The notes: generated by a model from the letters alone, not told the origin. 64,000 nt of DNA from Mesostigma viride (GCA_009746045.1 RPFO01000348.1:1096301-1160300), one strand, 5' to 3'; numbered from the stretch's first letter, positions 33,201 to 43,745 are shown. Translations and numbers: made by a program.

Positions 33201-36200
33201 GCGCGAGATCTCCGCGTCAAACCGCTCCAGCGAGGGCGCCTCCTGGCCGGGCTCTGCGGTGGCCAAGAACTCAGCCAGCGTGGCCTGCAGGTCGCGCTTC
33301 CACAGGTACTCAAACTGCAGGTATGTGTTCTTGAACTCGATGCACTTGGCCTCGTTGGCGAGCACCAGGCCCTGGACAGTCGAGATCGCATCGCGCACCA
33401 TGTAGTCCTCCTCGAGCTCCTTGAGGTAGTTGCCGTCGCCGATGTCCAGCCGCTTCATGAGCGTGCCGATGAGCATGAAGCCCTTGAGCCACTGGTTGAG
33501 CACGTCGCGGACGCCGCCCTTGGTGGCACCGAGGTCGGGGTTCCACACGATGTCGGGCGCGACGAGCTCGAGCCGGATCTCGAGCAGCGGGCTGGTCTCG
33601 TTGCGGATCATCGTTTCCGGCTCGATCTGGTCGTACAGGTACCGGATGGACGCGAGGATGGCCTTCGAGAGGCCGTCGACCACGATGCGGTTGACGTGGT
33701 CCACGTAGGCTTTCCACGCGGGGGCCCCCTTGGAGACTTTGAGCGTCTTGTTTGACGAGGAGAGGAACTTCTGGATCTCCAGCCCGCCGTCGCTGATGTC
33801 GTTGTAGCGCGTATTGGTGAGCACGCGGTGCGACTCCTGGAAATCCTCCGTCGTGTACACCTTGCCCTCCTTGCGCTCAATCATCAGGTTGGCCTCCCAC
33901 TTGTCCAGCGTCTGGATCGTCTTGGTCACGTTGCTCTTGATCGTCTGCAGGATTGTGTTGAGCTCGCGGACCATGGACATGACCTCGGTGATGTAGTCCT
34001 CGATCTTGTGGCTGTTCCACGAGAGCGTCTTGAGCCCCTTGGACAGGCTCGCGACCACGTTCTCGAGCTTCTTCTCGACCAGCGGCATCTCCACCGGGAG
34101 CAGAGAGACGAGCAGCTTGTTGTAGATGTTGACCACGAGGTCCAGGTTCCCAGTCTGCTGCCGGAATGTCTCTGCGCGCTTGTAGATGCGGAGCGCCGAC
34201 TCTGGCACCTCAAGGCCCAGGAGCAAAAAGTACTTGACCTCGCGCAGCAGCCGCACGAGCATCGGGTCAAAGTTGACCTTGAGGAAGGGCGACTCCCCCT
34301 TTGTGGACAGGTCGATGATGGCCGGGTAGTTCTCAGCCGCATCCCGCGTGAGAAGCGGCTGCTTGAGCTTGTCCTCCGATGTGGCCTCGATCTCGCGCGA
34401 CCAGGCCTCCACGTTGGTCCGCTCGTAGTCGGTCAGGCTGGCCATCAGGCTCGTGTACAGCTTGGTCACGTCCTTGGCCTCCTCGGTCTCCATGACGACC
34501 TTGTTGAGCTGGCGCAGCTTCTGCATCGGCTCCTCGATGCGCGCCACGAGGCCGCGCACCCAGAGCACGGTGCCCGAATGCGGGGCCGAGTTCTTGTTGA
34601 GCACCGGGTTCTCGCGGCGCGAGTTGAAGATCTCCTGCACGTCGCGCAGGTCCTCGCCGTAGCTGCGCAGCAGGTCGATGTGCTTGCGCTCCAGGTCACC
34701 CTGGATGATCTCGCGCTCCAGCAGGCCCTCGAACGACTCGAGCAGCTTGAACGTGGTCCCCACCGTGGTGCAGTCATCAAACGCCTGGATGATGATGCTG
34801 CCCAGCCGGCGCTCGAGCTCCTTGACAACGCAGCGGAACTCGTAGAAGTTGTCGTCAAACTGCTTGCTCTCCACGTCCATGATGTCGTAGGGGACGTTCT
34901 GGAAGCGGTGGACCGCCTGCTGGAAGTCGGAGAAGATCTGGCGCACCGACGCGGTCAGCGTCTTGCCCTTGGTGCCTCCGATCTCAATTCGCTCCAGCTT
35001 GTTGAACTGGTAGATGGTCTGCATCAGGTCCAGGATGTCGTGGCATCGCTCGAGGAAGGAGTCGAGCCGCGCAAAGAGCGCGCTGTTCTGGAAGCGCCAG
35101 CTGTTGTCAGGCAGCTCGGTCGCGGTGCGCGACTTGTAGTCAAAGTAGTAGGACTTGAACGTGCCGCACACCTTGAGCGTGAGCTTGAGTTTGTCGACCG
35201 CCTCCTGCGGCTCCATCTTGAAGATCTCCTCCCCGTTGGTGTAGTTGCACGCCTGGCGGATCAGGTCGTTGCAGATCTCGCGCATCAGGATGACCAGCCG
35301 CGCCGCCGTGTTGTAGTACTTGGAGTGCTTCCAGATGAGCAGGATGATGTGCATCATCGGCTTGAACAGGTCCACCAGTGCGGGGAAGTCGTCGCCCATG
35401 TTGAGGCGCTCAAAGTAGGGCTTGAGCGGTTTGAGGAAGCGAACGTCTGCACGGGGATAGAGGAATGCGGTGAGGATGGGCCCAAGATGGGTGTACCGGC
35501 AGAGCGGGGGCACAAGGCCCCACGGGGTGTGGGTAGCAGTATGAGGAAAATTAGCACAGCCCTCTATCCCTAGCTTTTCCATGCGAAAAGGCTGTACTAC
35601 CTTGTGAGAGCAGCGGCACGCAGGAAAATCCTACCACGACGCCCACATAAATTCATTGTCGTGGCACATTGTTAACTTAACATCCACCCTCCACCAAGCA
35701 AAACGGACAGGGCTAAAAATTTAAGGGTTACCAGACCAGTGTGGTCAGCCAAACAGGAAAATGGATGCAAGGTGCAACTCACACAGTCACCTGCTTCCAA
35801 GCAGCTACATTCAACCACAAATGACGGGGAACTGTCGCACAAATCACCGCATCGAGACCGGATATCATGCACTTCTGCTTGCAAACTCTGTCCTAAATCC
35901 CAGCTAGTGCAAGGCGTGTCCGGTACATAAGCCCATCATCCACGTGCCCACCCCCGCGCCACCCATGCCACCACCGCCGCACTCCTACTGTCCATCCGCA
36001 CGCACCGTCGTTGGCCTCCAGGCGCCCGACGGCGACCTCGCGGCACAGCCGCGTGAACGCCGGGTAGTAGGTGCTCTTGGTCAGGTCGAGCACCTTGACC
36101 ACCTTTTGGATCTTCTCGCCCGACAGCTGCTCGTGGATGGAGTTGAGGTTGGCAGCCTTGGCCTGCCAGAAGTCAAGCTCCACAAGGGGGCCCGGGTTGA

Positions 36201-37939
36201 GACCCTCCTTGAGCGCGGCCTCAGGGTCAGCCTTGAGCACGTTCTTGATCTGGCGCGTCCACGTGACGACCGCGCTCTCCAGCACGTGGATGCGGTCCTT
36301 GTCGCGCAGGTTCTTCTCCTCCTTGCCCTGTGGGGGGGAGGTAGCCATGATGCGCGGGAGGGGCACGAGCAGCACGAAGGGGAACCAAGCGGGGGCATGA
36401 CAAGGGCACAAGCGGGAGCACGCAGTGAGTTTGGGGCAGGAACAGACAGACACGTGAGGGGTTCATGCAACCACCAACGATGAAAAAAGCAACTGCCCGG
36501 ACAAGGGCCACCCCTCGCTTTTCCCAGTTCTAGCCCATGGACCGAACGATGAGGCTATTGTGCTGACCAGGGAAACGGGACACACGAGTTAATGTGGTAG
36601 TGACAACAGCTTCATTGCCTGGCTTGGCGCAGCATCGTGCGACGATAGGAGAAGGACGTGAAGCACGCTGCAAGCTGATTCTGTTGTTGTAAGTCAGAGG
36701 GGGGGGGGGGGGGCTAGACACGGAAACGCTAGATGCACTGCCTTACCTTCCATCTGGTGAGTTTCATGCCATCCCTGTACAATTACTTTCTGCCTAGGTT
36801 ACCTCCTGCCATGACCTGAAATGGACTTAACTATTGCTTTTGGCCAGCGCAGGCACCTACTCATGAAGCTTGGTGGTTAGATTCCCATACCTCTGTGGGT
36901 GGGAGTGGCAGCAGCGTCTTCCCCTTGGTCTGCCCGATGGTGACATAGATGTTGGCGATGAACTTGTGCAGATTGTCCAGCACTTCCTTGGTGACAACCT
37001 CCGGCCAGCCATCCTGGTTCCGAGGGTTGCACAGCAGGGGCAGGTAGACCTCCTGGCTGATGGCTGACAGCTGCAGTCCACCACAACAGGGGGCAAAAGA
37101 GGGCCAACAGAGAGAGAAGGAGAGCAAGCAAGGCAGAAACTATCAGAAAATATGAATGACATAAGTGCTCATCACCTGTGTTATCATTATCTATCATATG
37201 AAACAGCAACTTCGTGACAAAGCACAGCAAATGGAAGTCTATCACAACCCTACTGTCAGAAAGAAGCACGGACGACAAGTTACAACGTACATATTCGAGG
37301 GGTTGCTCGGCAAACTCGCCATACTGAATATCTTGGTTGATGGTCTCGTTTGAGAGGGGCTCCTCCTTCAGCCTGACAAAGTAGAGCTGCGCGGGAATGA
37401 CGACAAAAGTTTCGACCAGGAGTCAATACAAGGTGGCTCACGACCGTGACTGGAAAACCAAAACAAGGCAGCTATGCGGGCTGCCTTGATGATGCAAAAA
37501 CAGAAAGGTCGCAAATATCGAACCCGCATTGACATAGCCATGCAACGTACCGACTTCTTCTTGAATTTCCCGGCAGCATGCTTGCTGGCCCTGAGCTCGC
37601 CTTTGGCGTTTTCGAAAATAAATATACACGGGAGGTCGGGGTCCTTGATAAAATCGAGAAGCGCGATCCTGGATTGAGTGCGCCATACACATATCAATGC
37701 GGGACGTTTACCCAAGCCAGATCATTATACGCGGAATATGATAGGAAAACTGAGACTAATAATGTGTTTGAGGGTGCCGGGAAGGATATGGCAAGAGGTA
37801 CCTTTCGTGCGCACCAGGCATTGACTCACCTGTTTTCATCTGTGCCAATGAACTTCTGCCATCTCTCCGCCTTGATGTTAAGGGATTTTGTTACCCTGTC
37901 CTCAAACCACGGGAAAATATCCTCGGGTTTTTCCGACAT
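20861..37939 (-). CDS. DHC: Axonemal outer-arm dynein heavy chain, beta-type-like, complete (10 exons)
   Basis: Join on the minus strand: 37939-37830, 37668-37551, 37386-37291, 37070-36891, 36327-36006, 35446-31860, 31214-26630, 26149-25336, 24767-24480, 24203-20861. All introns are GT-AG, every phase matches, and the total is 13,443 nt, or 4,480 residues plus TAA, a normal full length. The product is the microtubule motor of the ciliary outer arm. It has an N-terminal tail, linker, AAA1-AAA4 P-loops at residues about 1855, 2138, 2474 and 2820, a stalk with microtubule-binding tip (exons 8-9), AAA5-AAA6 and a C-terminal cap. The tail block ending GKTLLPLPP and the AAA1 block GGAPAGPAGTGKTETVKDLG fit the DNAH9/11/17 (algal beta) group better than the DNAH5/8 (gamma) group; that subclass call is from memory. 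No damage is visible. Confidence 0.96.
24300..24477. repeat. (CCCTT)n/(CCCCT)n polypyrimidine tract in dynein intron 9
   Basis: About 178 bp of C/T only on the plus strand, changing from CCCTT to CCCCT units. It fills most of the 276-bp intron. On the coding strand it is a purine tract (GGGGA)n immediately 3' of the donor, so it cannot act as the acceptor's polypyrimidine tract. Confidence 0.95.
24480..24767 (-). CDS. DHC: Dynein heavy chain exon 9 (stalk CC2)
   Basis: A 96-codon exon. The acceptor CACCCGGCAG|GTATTTC completes the Lys codon and continues YFRIYQVVAPKREKLLEANK. The rest is the return helix of the stalk (many E, R, A), ending WNESIELFG. The donor TTCGG|GTGAGT leaves two bases. 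Confidence 0.93.
25336..26149 (-). CDS. DHC: Dynein heavy chain exon 8 (AAA4 end, stalk CC1, microtubule-binding domain)
   Basis: The exon opens with ENMTHHMAFVHMAVKD. It then runs into the stalk's first coiled coil (YKSLLHARRTNLRQQRERLE onward) and the microtubule-binding domain near its 3' end (WNQAKKMMGNVDQFLSFL, NPNFNPEYIKSKS). The donor CAA|GTGAGT leaves two bases. The flanking introns are 480 bp (purine-rich GA tracts near 26250-26310) and 568 bp. Confidence 0.95.
26630..31214 (-). CDS. DHC: Dynein heavy chain exon 7 (linker end, AAA1-AAA4)
   Basis: A 4,585-bp exon, residues 1472-2999. Walker A motifs: AAA1 GPAGTGKT at 30065-30042, AAA2 GPAGCGKS at 29216-29193, AAA3 GNAGTGKT at 28208-28185, AAA4 GVGGSGKQ at 27170-27147. 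The AAA1 Walker B-like stretch WGCFDEFNRI is at about 29920-29890 and the sensor text TMNPGYAGR near 29760. AAA1 is the main ATPase site and its P-loop is canonical. In AAA4 the usual K-[ST] is KQ, which is common in dynein AAA4. Phase 1 at the donor CCCCG|GTACGT. Confidence 0.96.
31860..35446 (-). CDS. DHC: Dynein heavy chain exon 6 (tail and linker)
   Basis: A 3,587-bp exon coding residues about 276-1471. The acceptor is CCCGTGCAG|ACGTTC, completing the Asp codon from exon 5. The donor is CAG|GTGAGG after KYVQ. It carries DHC N1 and N2 family text such as IWKHSKYYNTAARLVILMRE near the start and the linker segment toward the end (WEGIKKKMFQVRESVAGIQE, then FLKKAPFGVPADM, NLTLGFVMYQDTEVMVL). 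The frame is uninterrupted. The 559-bp intron upstream (36005-35447) shows nothing else. Confidence 0.95.
36006..37939 (-). CDS. DHC: Dynein heavy chain exons 1-5 (N-terminal tail start)
   Basis: The start is ATG at 37939 (MSEKPEDIFPWFEDRV). It is preceded by an in-frame TAA-free A/T-rich leader, and no upstream exon is needed for family length. Exon phases: exon 1 ends with two bases of AGG, exons 2-4 end on codon boundaries, and exon 5 leaves one base. Exon 4 carries QEVYLPLLCNPRNQDGWPEV and the conserved GKTLLPLPP. Exon 5 carries LNPGPLVELDFWQAKAANLN. Introns are 161, 164, 220 and 563 bp. The tail segment mediates docking to intermediate and light chains. Confidence 0.9.
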
Positions 37940-39161
37940 TCTGAAATTTTAGGGATCAAGTCCTACCGGAGGGGACACATCGAACTACGCCTACGCGATG
38001 CTAAGACAATGATACCTACAAAGCTTTCAACGCGGCTATCTATCCAATAACAATGCCGCGGCCTTCGAAAGCTCCAACGGCATACCCTGCAGCGGACGTT
38101 ACCTACAAGGTTTCATGGCGTCTGCCTTACCGTCACTCGGACGCCCCATTCGTTTTTCAAGGGCAATCGAATTGCACCGAAGATGCAGCGAGCATGCAAA
38201 ACTGCCATCTGGGCTAAAAAAAGAGGAGTGCACCCGACTCCGACTCGGGTAACCGTGGCTAGTAAACTACGGTACATACTGACGTCATTGAGTATGTGGA
38301 TGCGTACATATACGCTACTTGCAATATCCGTATTCAGGGTGTGAACTCAAGTCATATTCTGCATCTGCGATACGGACGAAGTATCTATTTACGACTGGAC
38401 ATCATAGGATGCCACAAGACCGTATCTTTCGTATTTTGCGGCCAATGCCACGGCTGCCACCGCACGGCAAGCCTGGATCTGCCCCGTGGATTCTATCATG
38501 CACGATGTTCCCTGCTGCTGTGTCTGGATGGACCAAAGCCGCAACTCGCAAGAGAGGCCGGATCACCTATGAACGGGGGTGAATGGCACCATCAATTTAG
38601 GTTGCACTGGTGAATGGTGTTAGACGGGCGCTGCAAAGGAATGAGGATCACTGACAAGGCGCATCCTAAGAGACGAAGTCTTTAACCATTTGATTCAGTC
38701 AATTCGTCTTTGATGCGCGGGGCGTTTTGCTATTTTACCGCCGCATCCGGACATTACGTGCTTAGAGATCAAGGACATCCAGCTCTGGGATATTCGATCC
38801 TTGTTTGCCTTGGCCGCATGTGCTCGACCAAGCGTGTGCATAAGACAATGGATACGAATAAGGTAAGCTGTGCCGAAATGCATCCAGCAATACGTGACCC
38901 GGATGTCTCGCTTTGCACGGCTTCACAACATCGATCTGGTGTTGCTGCCACCTGCCGGCTAGCTAGCGCTGATCAATATGACAACCTTGAATGCGATTAT
39001 GCCATTTTCTGGCATTGTTCTGTGTGCAGGAGTTTGAATCGATTATGGCGAGCTTGAATTTGGCGTGAAGGAAAAGCCTTTGGCGTTGCAAGGGCTGTCT
39101 GCTCAAGCATTTTGACAACAGAGTCTCGCCCAATCGGCAGCGATTCCAGCCCGTCAGAAAA
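37940..39161. promoter_or_regulatory. Shared upstream region between dynein and coiled-coil gene (putative bidirectional promoter)
   Basis: 1,222 bp separate the dynein ATG (reading left) from the ATG at 39162 (reading right). No transposon or gene is recognised inside. A short open frame at 38710-39057 has no protein-like features and could be 5' UTR. A promoter role is inferred from position only; I did not identify TATA or other elements with confidence. Confidence 0.45.
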
Positions 39162-41270
39162 ATGCAGGCGATTCTGAAAGCAGCAATGCTGCAGAAGAAA
39201 ACCGAGGAGAAGAAGCTTGCCAGCTTCAAAATCCGCCAGGAACAGATGGCAGAGGAGCTGGCCAGGCAGCAGGAGAAAGAAGAGAAAGAAAAGCAGCGTC
39301 AAATAGCATTCGAGCAGCGGCAAAAGGAGAAAGCGCTGGCGGCCGAGGAAGCCCAGCGAAAGCACCAACTGCGCATCCAGGCCGCAATCGAGGCCGACCG
39401 GCTGAAGAAGGAGGAGCTGGAGTCCTTGAGCATAGAAAAGGCGCAACGAGATGAGCGGGACAAGCAGCGGCTCGCCGAGCTCAAGTTAACCCGATCCAAT
39501 TCCAGGACGTCCGACCTGTTCTCTCCAGGGTCCCCCACAGGGAGCAGCCACAGACTGACGAGGTCGAGCTCCAGGTCATCGACGGAGCTGAACATGGTCT
39601 CGCCTCGGTCGCCCCTCGCGAGCGCCAGCAGCAAGCGGCCCAGCCGGCCACCCACCCCGGCGGAACCGCTAATACTGTCCCCCCCACGCACCCCGACCGT
39701 GTCTACTTCCCGTAAACCCCTGCAAACGACGACGACGCAGGACACTCCGCGCACACCCCGTACGCCCACGGGTGGGTCCCGGACACCGCGTGCGTCAGGA
39801 GAGACAGCCACGACGCCACGCAGCCCCTCCACCACCACGCCACGCAGCACCGCGGGTAGCCTCAAGACCACGCTGCGCGTGGCAACTAGCGAACGGCACG
39901 TGGCGACGGAGGGGGCCAAGTCCCTGCTCAGTCCTTCAAGCACGAGCACAAGGACCCCCCGCGGCCAGAGCGCGATGGGAGGCAAGACCCCGCTCAGCCC
40001 GGCGTCGCCAGGGGTGAAGACACCCCGGGGTCAGAGTGCTACAGGGACAAGGAACCCTCATAGCCCATCTAGTACTACGGGAGGGGCAAAATCAGTTGCA
40101 AGCTCCCCTAGGACGGCCACCACGCCCCGCAGCCCGTCCGCACGGTCAACGGCGCTCGTCCCTGCAGACAAACCCGCGACGCCCCGCACGCCCCGCAGCC
40201 CGTCCGCCCGGTCAACGGCGCTCGTCCCTGCAGACAAACCCGCGACGCCCCGCACGCCCCGTACACCCACAGGGGTTAGCCGTCTCGGGTCAGGGGTTGC
40301 TCGGCCACAGTCTGCGCTCGCACTCTCGCCTCGCAGCCCTACGGGGGGAGCGACTGCATCACCCCGCACGCCGGGGGGTGGTGTACGGACCCCACGGGCT
40401 GGGAGCGCGACGACGCCTCGGGGAAGCTCTGTGAGTGCTTCCAAGGGCTTGGCATCATCATCGTCATCATCATCAAGCGCTGCCAAGGGTGTGGTGTCAC
40501 CCTCTAGAGCGCGGGCAGTTGGGACGGGGGCCCCGGGAACAGCGACCGCAAAACTATTGAAAGCGACCGCAAACGGAGCTGCCGCGGGGGCAGCGGAAAC
40601 AGAAGTGAGTCTGGAGGCGACATTGGGGGGGTATGCATCCGGTCGATCTCAGGAGCATGGTCTGCATGCTGCATCAGCCCGTATGGATGATGGGGCACCT
40701 GGGATGGGGTCCTTGGATGAAGGTCACTCGGGGGCGGCGTCGATGTTGTCGTTCGTGCAGGATGCGGTGGAGGAGGTCCCTTATTCGCCCATCTTCGCGG
40801 TGCAGGCGCACTCTCCTTTCGCGTTGGACCGCCCGGTGGCTCATGAGGAGCTGGCTCATGAGGAGAACGGGGATGTTGAGGGCCACGGCCAGCTAAGTGA
40901 ACCGGAACAAGCAAGGGGGGAAGTGGTACCGATGGAGGGTGCTGCTTGTCTAGTGGGTGATGGCGAGATGGGGCCGTCCGCGAGCCAAGGTGATGAGCTG
41001 GCGCATGGGGGCGTGCGGAATGGGGAGATTGCCGCCGACCATGCGGGTGATGACGCGCCACCTGGCGGTGATGATGCGGATGGGCGGGCGGAAGAGCTTG
41101 GCAGGTTGGCACAAGGGGAACGGGGGCAGCAGAAGGGTGATGAGGTGCTCCCCCTTGATGACAAAATGGATGGGGATGGGCAAGTAGGGATGGCTGAGAT
41201 GTTGTTGGATGAGGATTTCCTGTCCTGTGGCACGTCGGACTTCCAAGATGCGGCGGACACACTGCCGTGA
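39162..41270 (+). CDS. Coiled-coil, SP/TP-rich basic protein of unknown function (702 aa)
   Basis: A single uninterrupted frame from AAAATGC to TGA. Residues about 1-110 are a highly charged coiled coil (EEKKLASFKIRQEQMAEELA and similar, reminiscent of MAP7-like or flagellar coiled-coil proteins). Residues about 110-470 are Ser/Thr/Pro/Arg-rich with dozens of TPRTP, SPR and TPRS motifs, possible sites for proline-directed kinases. Residues about 470-702 are acidic and Gly/Glu-rich. A 67-bp in-frame tandem duplication (22 aa, SARSTALVPADKPATPRTP repeated) lies at 40124-40257. A microtubule-associated or ciliary role is suggested by composition and by the divergent dynein neighbour, but is not shown. 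I do not recognise a family. Confidence 0.75.
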   Translation: MQAILKAAMLQKKTEEKKLASFKIRQEQMAEELARQQEKEEKEKQRQIAFEQRQKEKALAAEEAQRKHQLRIQAAIEADRLKKEELESLSIEKAQRDERDKQRLAELKLTRSNSRTSDLFSPGSPTGSSHRLTRSSSRSSTELNMVSPRSPLASASSKRPSRPPTPAEPLILSPPRTPTVSTSRKPLQTTTTQDTPRTPRTPTGGSRTPRASGETATTPRSPSTTTPRSTAGSLKTTLRVATSERHVATEGAKSLLSPSSTSTRTPRGQSAMGGKTPLSPASPGVKTPRGQSATGTRNPHSPSSTTGGAKSVASSPRTATTPRSPSARSTALVPADKPATPRTPRSPSARSTALVPADKPATPRTPRTPTGVSRLGSGVARPQSALALSPRSPTGGATASPRTPGGGVRTPRAGSATTPRGSSVSASKGLASSSSSSSSAAKGVVSPSRARAVGTGAPGTATAKLLKATANGAAAGAAETEVSLEATLGGYASGRSQEHGLHAASARMDDGAPGMGSLDEGHSGAASMLSFVQDAVEEVPYSPIFAVQAHSPFALDRPVAHEELAHEENGDVEGHGQLSEPEQARGEVVPMEGAACLVGDGEMGPSASQGDELAHGGVRNGEIAADHAGDDAPPGGDDADGRAEELGRLAQGERGQQKGDEVLPLDDKMDGDGQVGMAEMLLDEDFLSCGTSDFQDAADTLP

Positions 41271-41451
41271 TGGGTGTTGCCATCATTTAGCTGTGAGACG
41301 ACCGTTTATGGCGCAACAGGACATGGCTGGGCTTAGGCTGTTCTCACCCAGGGTGTGCCCGCAGGCATGTGCTGTACTTGGGGATCCAGGAGGTTGTTGT
41401 TGGTAACGAATTCAGGCTTTATGGGACTGCGTACATGTTTAGCACGCTACA
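41271..41451 (+). other. Probable 3' UTR/flank of the coiled-coil gene
   Basis: No coding region is visible. No clear AATAAA or TGTAA signal was noticed before the repeat beginning at 41452. Confidence 0.35.
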
Positions 41452-41590
41452 CATATCCACCTCCATTCATTTCCCTCATCCTGAGCGGCTCGACAAACGC
41501 GGATAAGATAACAGCAGGCTCGAGCTACCATGGTGCGGATGCTTCCAGATTTCTCGCCTGCGCTGGTTGTCTCTTTGATATTTAGCGGGC
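41452..41590 (+). repeat. GAGACAAC interspersed repeat family, long copy 2
   Basis: Aligns with 18109-18250 through most of its length and ends at CGCTGGTTGTCTCTTTGATA. It starts about 180 bp after the stop codon of the coiled-coil gene. Confidence 0.75.
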
Positions 41591-42123
41591 AGTGTGTGCG
41601 ACTGACTTGGCATTTTCTATCTGTTCTCTCTTCAGAGCTCATGCATGCAGAGCCCATCGATACTGAGCGAGTCGGATCGAAATTGGCTCTTTTTGTCGAA
41701 TTGTCAAATTGTCGGAGGGCGGGGACCGATGTTAATTAAGAGGTACCTTGAAATTAAATAAATAAAATCAAATAAATAAATTCAATAAGAGGCATGCATG
41801 CCTCTACCGATATATATGTTAGGAGGCGAGTTTCCATTTGCATAAATTTGTAGTATTGTACGATGCCCAGCATGTCAAGGGTGACGGAAAGTACTGAAGT
41901 CGCGGAAGTGTCACGGACACGTTTGTAGATCGATTAATTGCGCATTCAACGGTTAAAAGGCAGAGAAGCGGTCGACTGGTAGTACTGTACGACGGTGTTG
42001 GACGGAATTTCCGGTCATGCAGCAATGCATTTCACGTTCTACTTGAGTGCATGTGGAAAAGAGCCGTTGTGTCGCGCTGCATGTGCTGTGGCTTCAGTTA
42101 TTGTCCGCCGTCGGATTGCAACG
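41591..42123. other. AT-rich spacer; nothing recognised
   Basis: Contains an (AAAT)n-like tract at 41750-41790 and no credible gene. Confidence 0.4.
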
Positions 42124-42150
42124 TCGATTAATTAATTAATTAATTAGACT

Positions 42151-42173
42151 CGTGCTCCCGTTGGGGAGTCACG
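42151..42173 (-). other. Conserved LINE 3'-end hairpin (copy e)
   Basis: Minus strand: CGTG, bulged A, CTCCC, loop CAAC, GGGAG, CACG, next to (TTAAT)n. The stem bases differ from the 11-kb family but pair fully. Confidence 0.65.
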
Positions 42174-42722
42174 GAGCATTAACCCCGATGGATGGATGGA
42201 TGGGTGCAAACATTCCTACCGGTCTAATCTATCTACATTGGCTACATACTACATCTATCTAACAGCATTCTAACTACAACATCTAGCTAGGCATCCGCAC
42301 GTTGCCCTAGGGGGAGCTATCTGGCGTGCCTCCCGCGGGATTGCACACGCGGGCGCTTCCCCACTGGGGGGGGCTCGTTGTCCTCTATGACCTGGGCAAC
42401 GTCGATGACCGTCGATATTGAACCCAACGCAAGCCATGTACGAAAAGAAATAGAAAATGGCGCGGCGGCATCGAGGGGTGAGTTTTGCGATTAATTAGTT
42501 GCGATAAAACGTCATGGCCTCGATCAGATTACTTGCCCACGCTCCTTGCTATGATATGCTCACATGGGTCTTATTGCACCCACAGTTTGCCGGATCGTTA
42601 GCATGTCTTTTAGCTAGCGCGCCCGAATGCAGCTGTGGCATGCCTTTGGCATGAAGGAGACTGGGGGTCTCTGCCCTTTCTCCTGTTGTGCACACACAGG
42701 GATTAAAAGCACTTCGGTGCTC

Positions 42723-42745
42723 CGTGACTCCCCAACGGGAGCACG
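42723..42745 (+). other. Conserved LINE 3'-end hairpin (copy f)
   Basis: Plus strand CGTG, bulged A, CTCCC, CAAC, GGGAG, CACG, followed by AGTTTAATTAATTAATTAAT. Confidence 0.65.
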
Positions 42746-42823
42746 AGTTTAATTAATTAATTAATTAATTTGCGATTAATTAGTTAACCCATTAATTCAT
42801 TAATCAATTGATTAATTTATTAT

Positions 42824-43745
42824 CTCGTGCTCGGACCGTTGCGGAGTCACAGAGCATTAACCCCGATGGATGGATGGATGGATGGATGGATGGATGGATG
42901 GATGGATGGATGGATGGATGGATGGATGGATGGATGGATGGATGGATGGATGGATGGATGGATGGATGGATGGATGGATGGATGGATGGATGGATGGATG
43001 GATGGATGGATGGATGGATGGATGGATGGATGGATGGATGGATGGATGGATGGATGGATGGATGGATGGATGGATGGATGGATGGATGGATGGATGGATG
43101 GATGGATGGATGGATGGATGGATGGATGGATGGATGGATGGATGGATGGATGGATGGATGGATGGATGGATGGATGGATGGATGGATGGATGGATGGATG
43201 GATGGATGGATGGATGGATGGATGGATGGATGGATGGATGGATGGATGGATGGATGGATGGATGGATGGATGGATGGATGGATGGATGGATGGATGGATG
43301 GATGGATGGATGGATGGATGGATGGATGGATGGATGGATGGATGGATGGATGGATGGATGGATGGATGGATGGATGGATGGATGGATGGATGGATGGATG
43401 GATGGATGGATGGATGGATGGATGGATGGATGGATGGATGGATGGATGGATGGATGGATGGATGGATGGATGGATGGATGGATGGATGGATGGATGGATG
43501 GATGGATGGATGGATGGATGGATGGATGGATGGATGGATGGATGGATGGATGGATGGATGGATGGATGGATGGATGGATGGATGGATGGATGGATGGATG
43601 GATGGATGGATGGATGGATGGATGGATGGATGGATGGATGGATGGATGGATGGATGGATGGATGGATGGATGGATGGATGGATGGATGGATGGGTGCACG
43701 CAATCCTACCGGTCTAAGCTATCTACAAAACAATCCTATTCTATT
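42824..43745 (-). mobile_element. LINE 3' end expanded by a (GATG)n array
   Basis: Starts with a decayed hairpin (42826-42850) and AGAGCATTAACCCCGATGG, as at 42151-42190. It continues into the (GATG)n array and then CAATCCTACCGGTCTAAGCT, which matches CATTCCTACCGGTCTAATCT after the short array at 42186-42204. It is therefore the same LINE 3' UTR with its GATG tract expanded. Confidence 0.65.
42865..43693. repeat. (GATG)n microsatellite, about 207 copies
   Basis: 829 bp of perfect or near-perfect GATG. Because 4 is not a multiple of 3 the repeat is open in every frame and gives false DGWM/SIHP proteins on both strands. Assembly may have compressed or extended the count. Confidence 0.97.

Larger units (their letters stand above)
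42124..42772. mobile_element. Two LINE 3' ends in opposite orientation (tail-bounded block)
   Basis: The left end (minus sense) is (TTAAT)n, a CTCCC-hairpin and TTAACCCCGATGGATGG. The right end (plus sense) is the inverted hairpin followed by (TTAAT)n. The inner part at 42290-42400 resembles the LINE 3' UTR at 45650-45770. It could be two LINE tails facing outward or a small element with LINE-tail-like inverted ends. Confidence 0.55.

Noticed and set aside
20861-37939. Assignment of the dynein to the gamma (DNAH5/8) outer-arm class
   Set aside because: The length fits gamma, but the AAA1 and AAA3 neighbourhoods and the GKTLLPLP tail block read closer to the DNAH9/11/17 group. A tree is needed to settle it.
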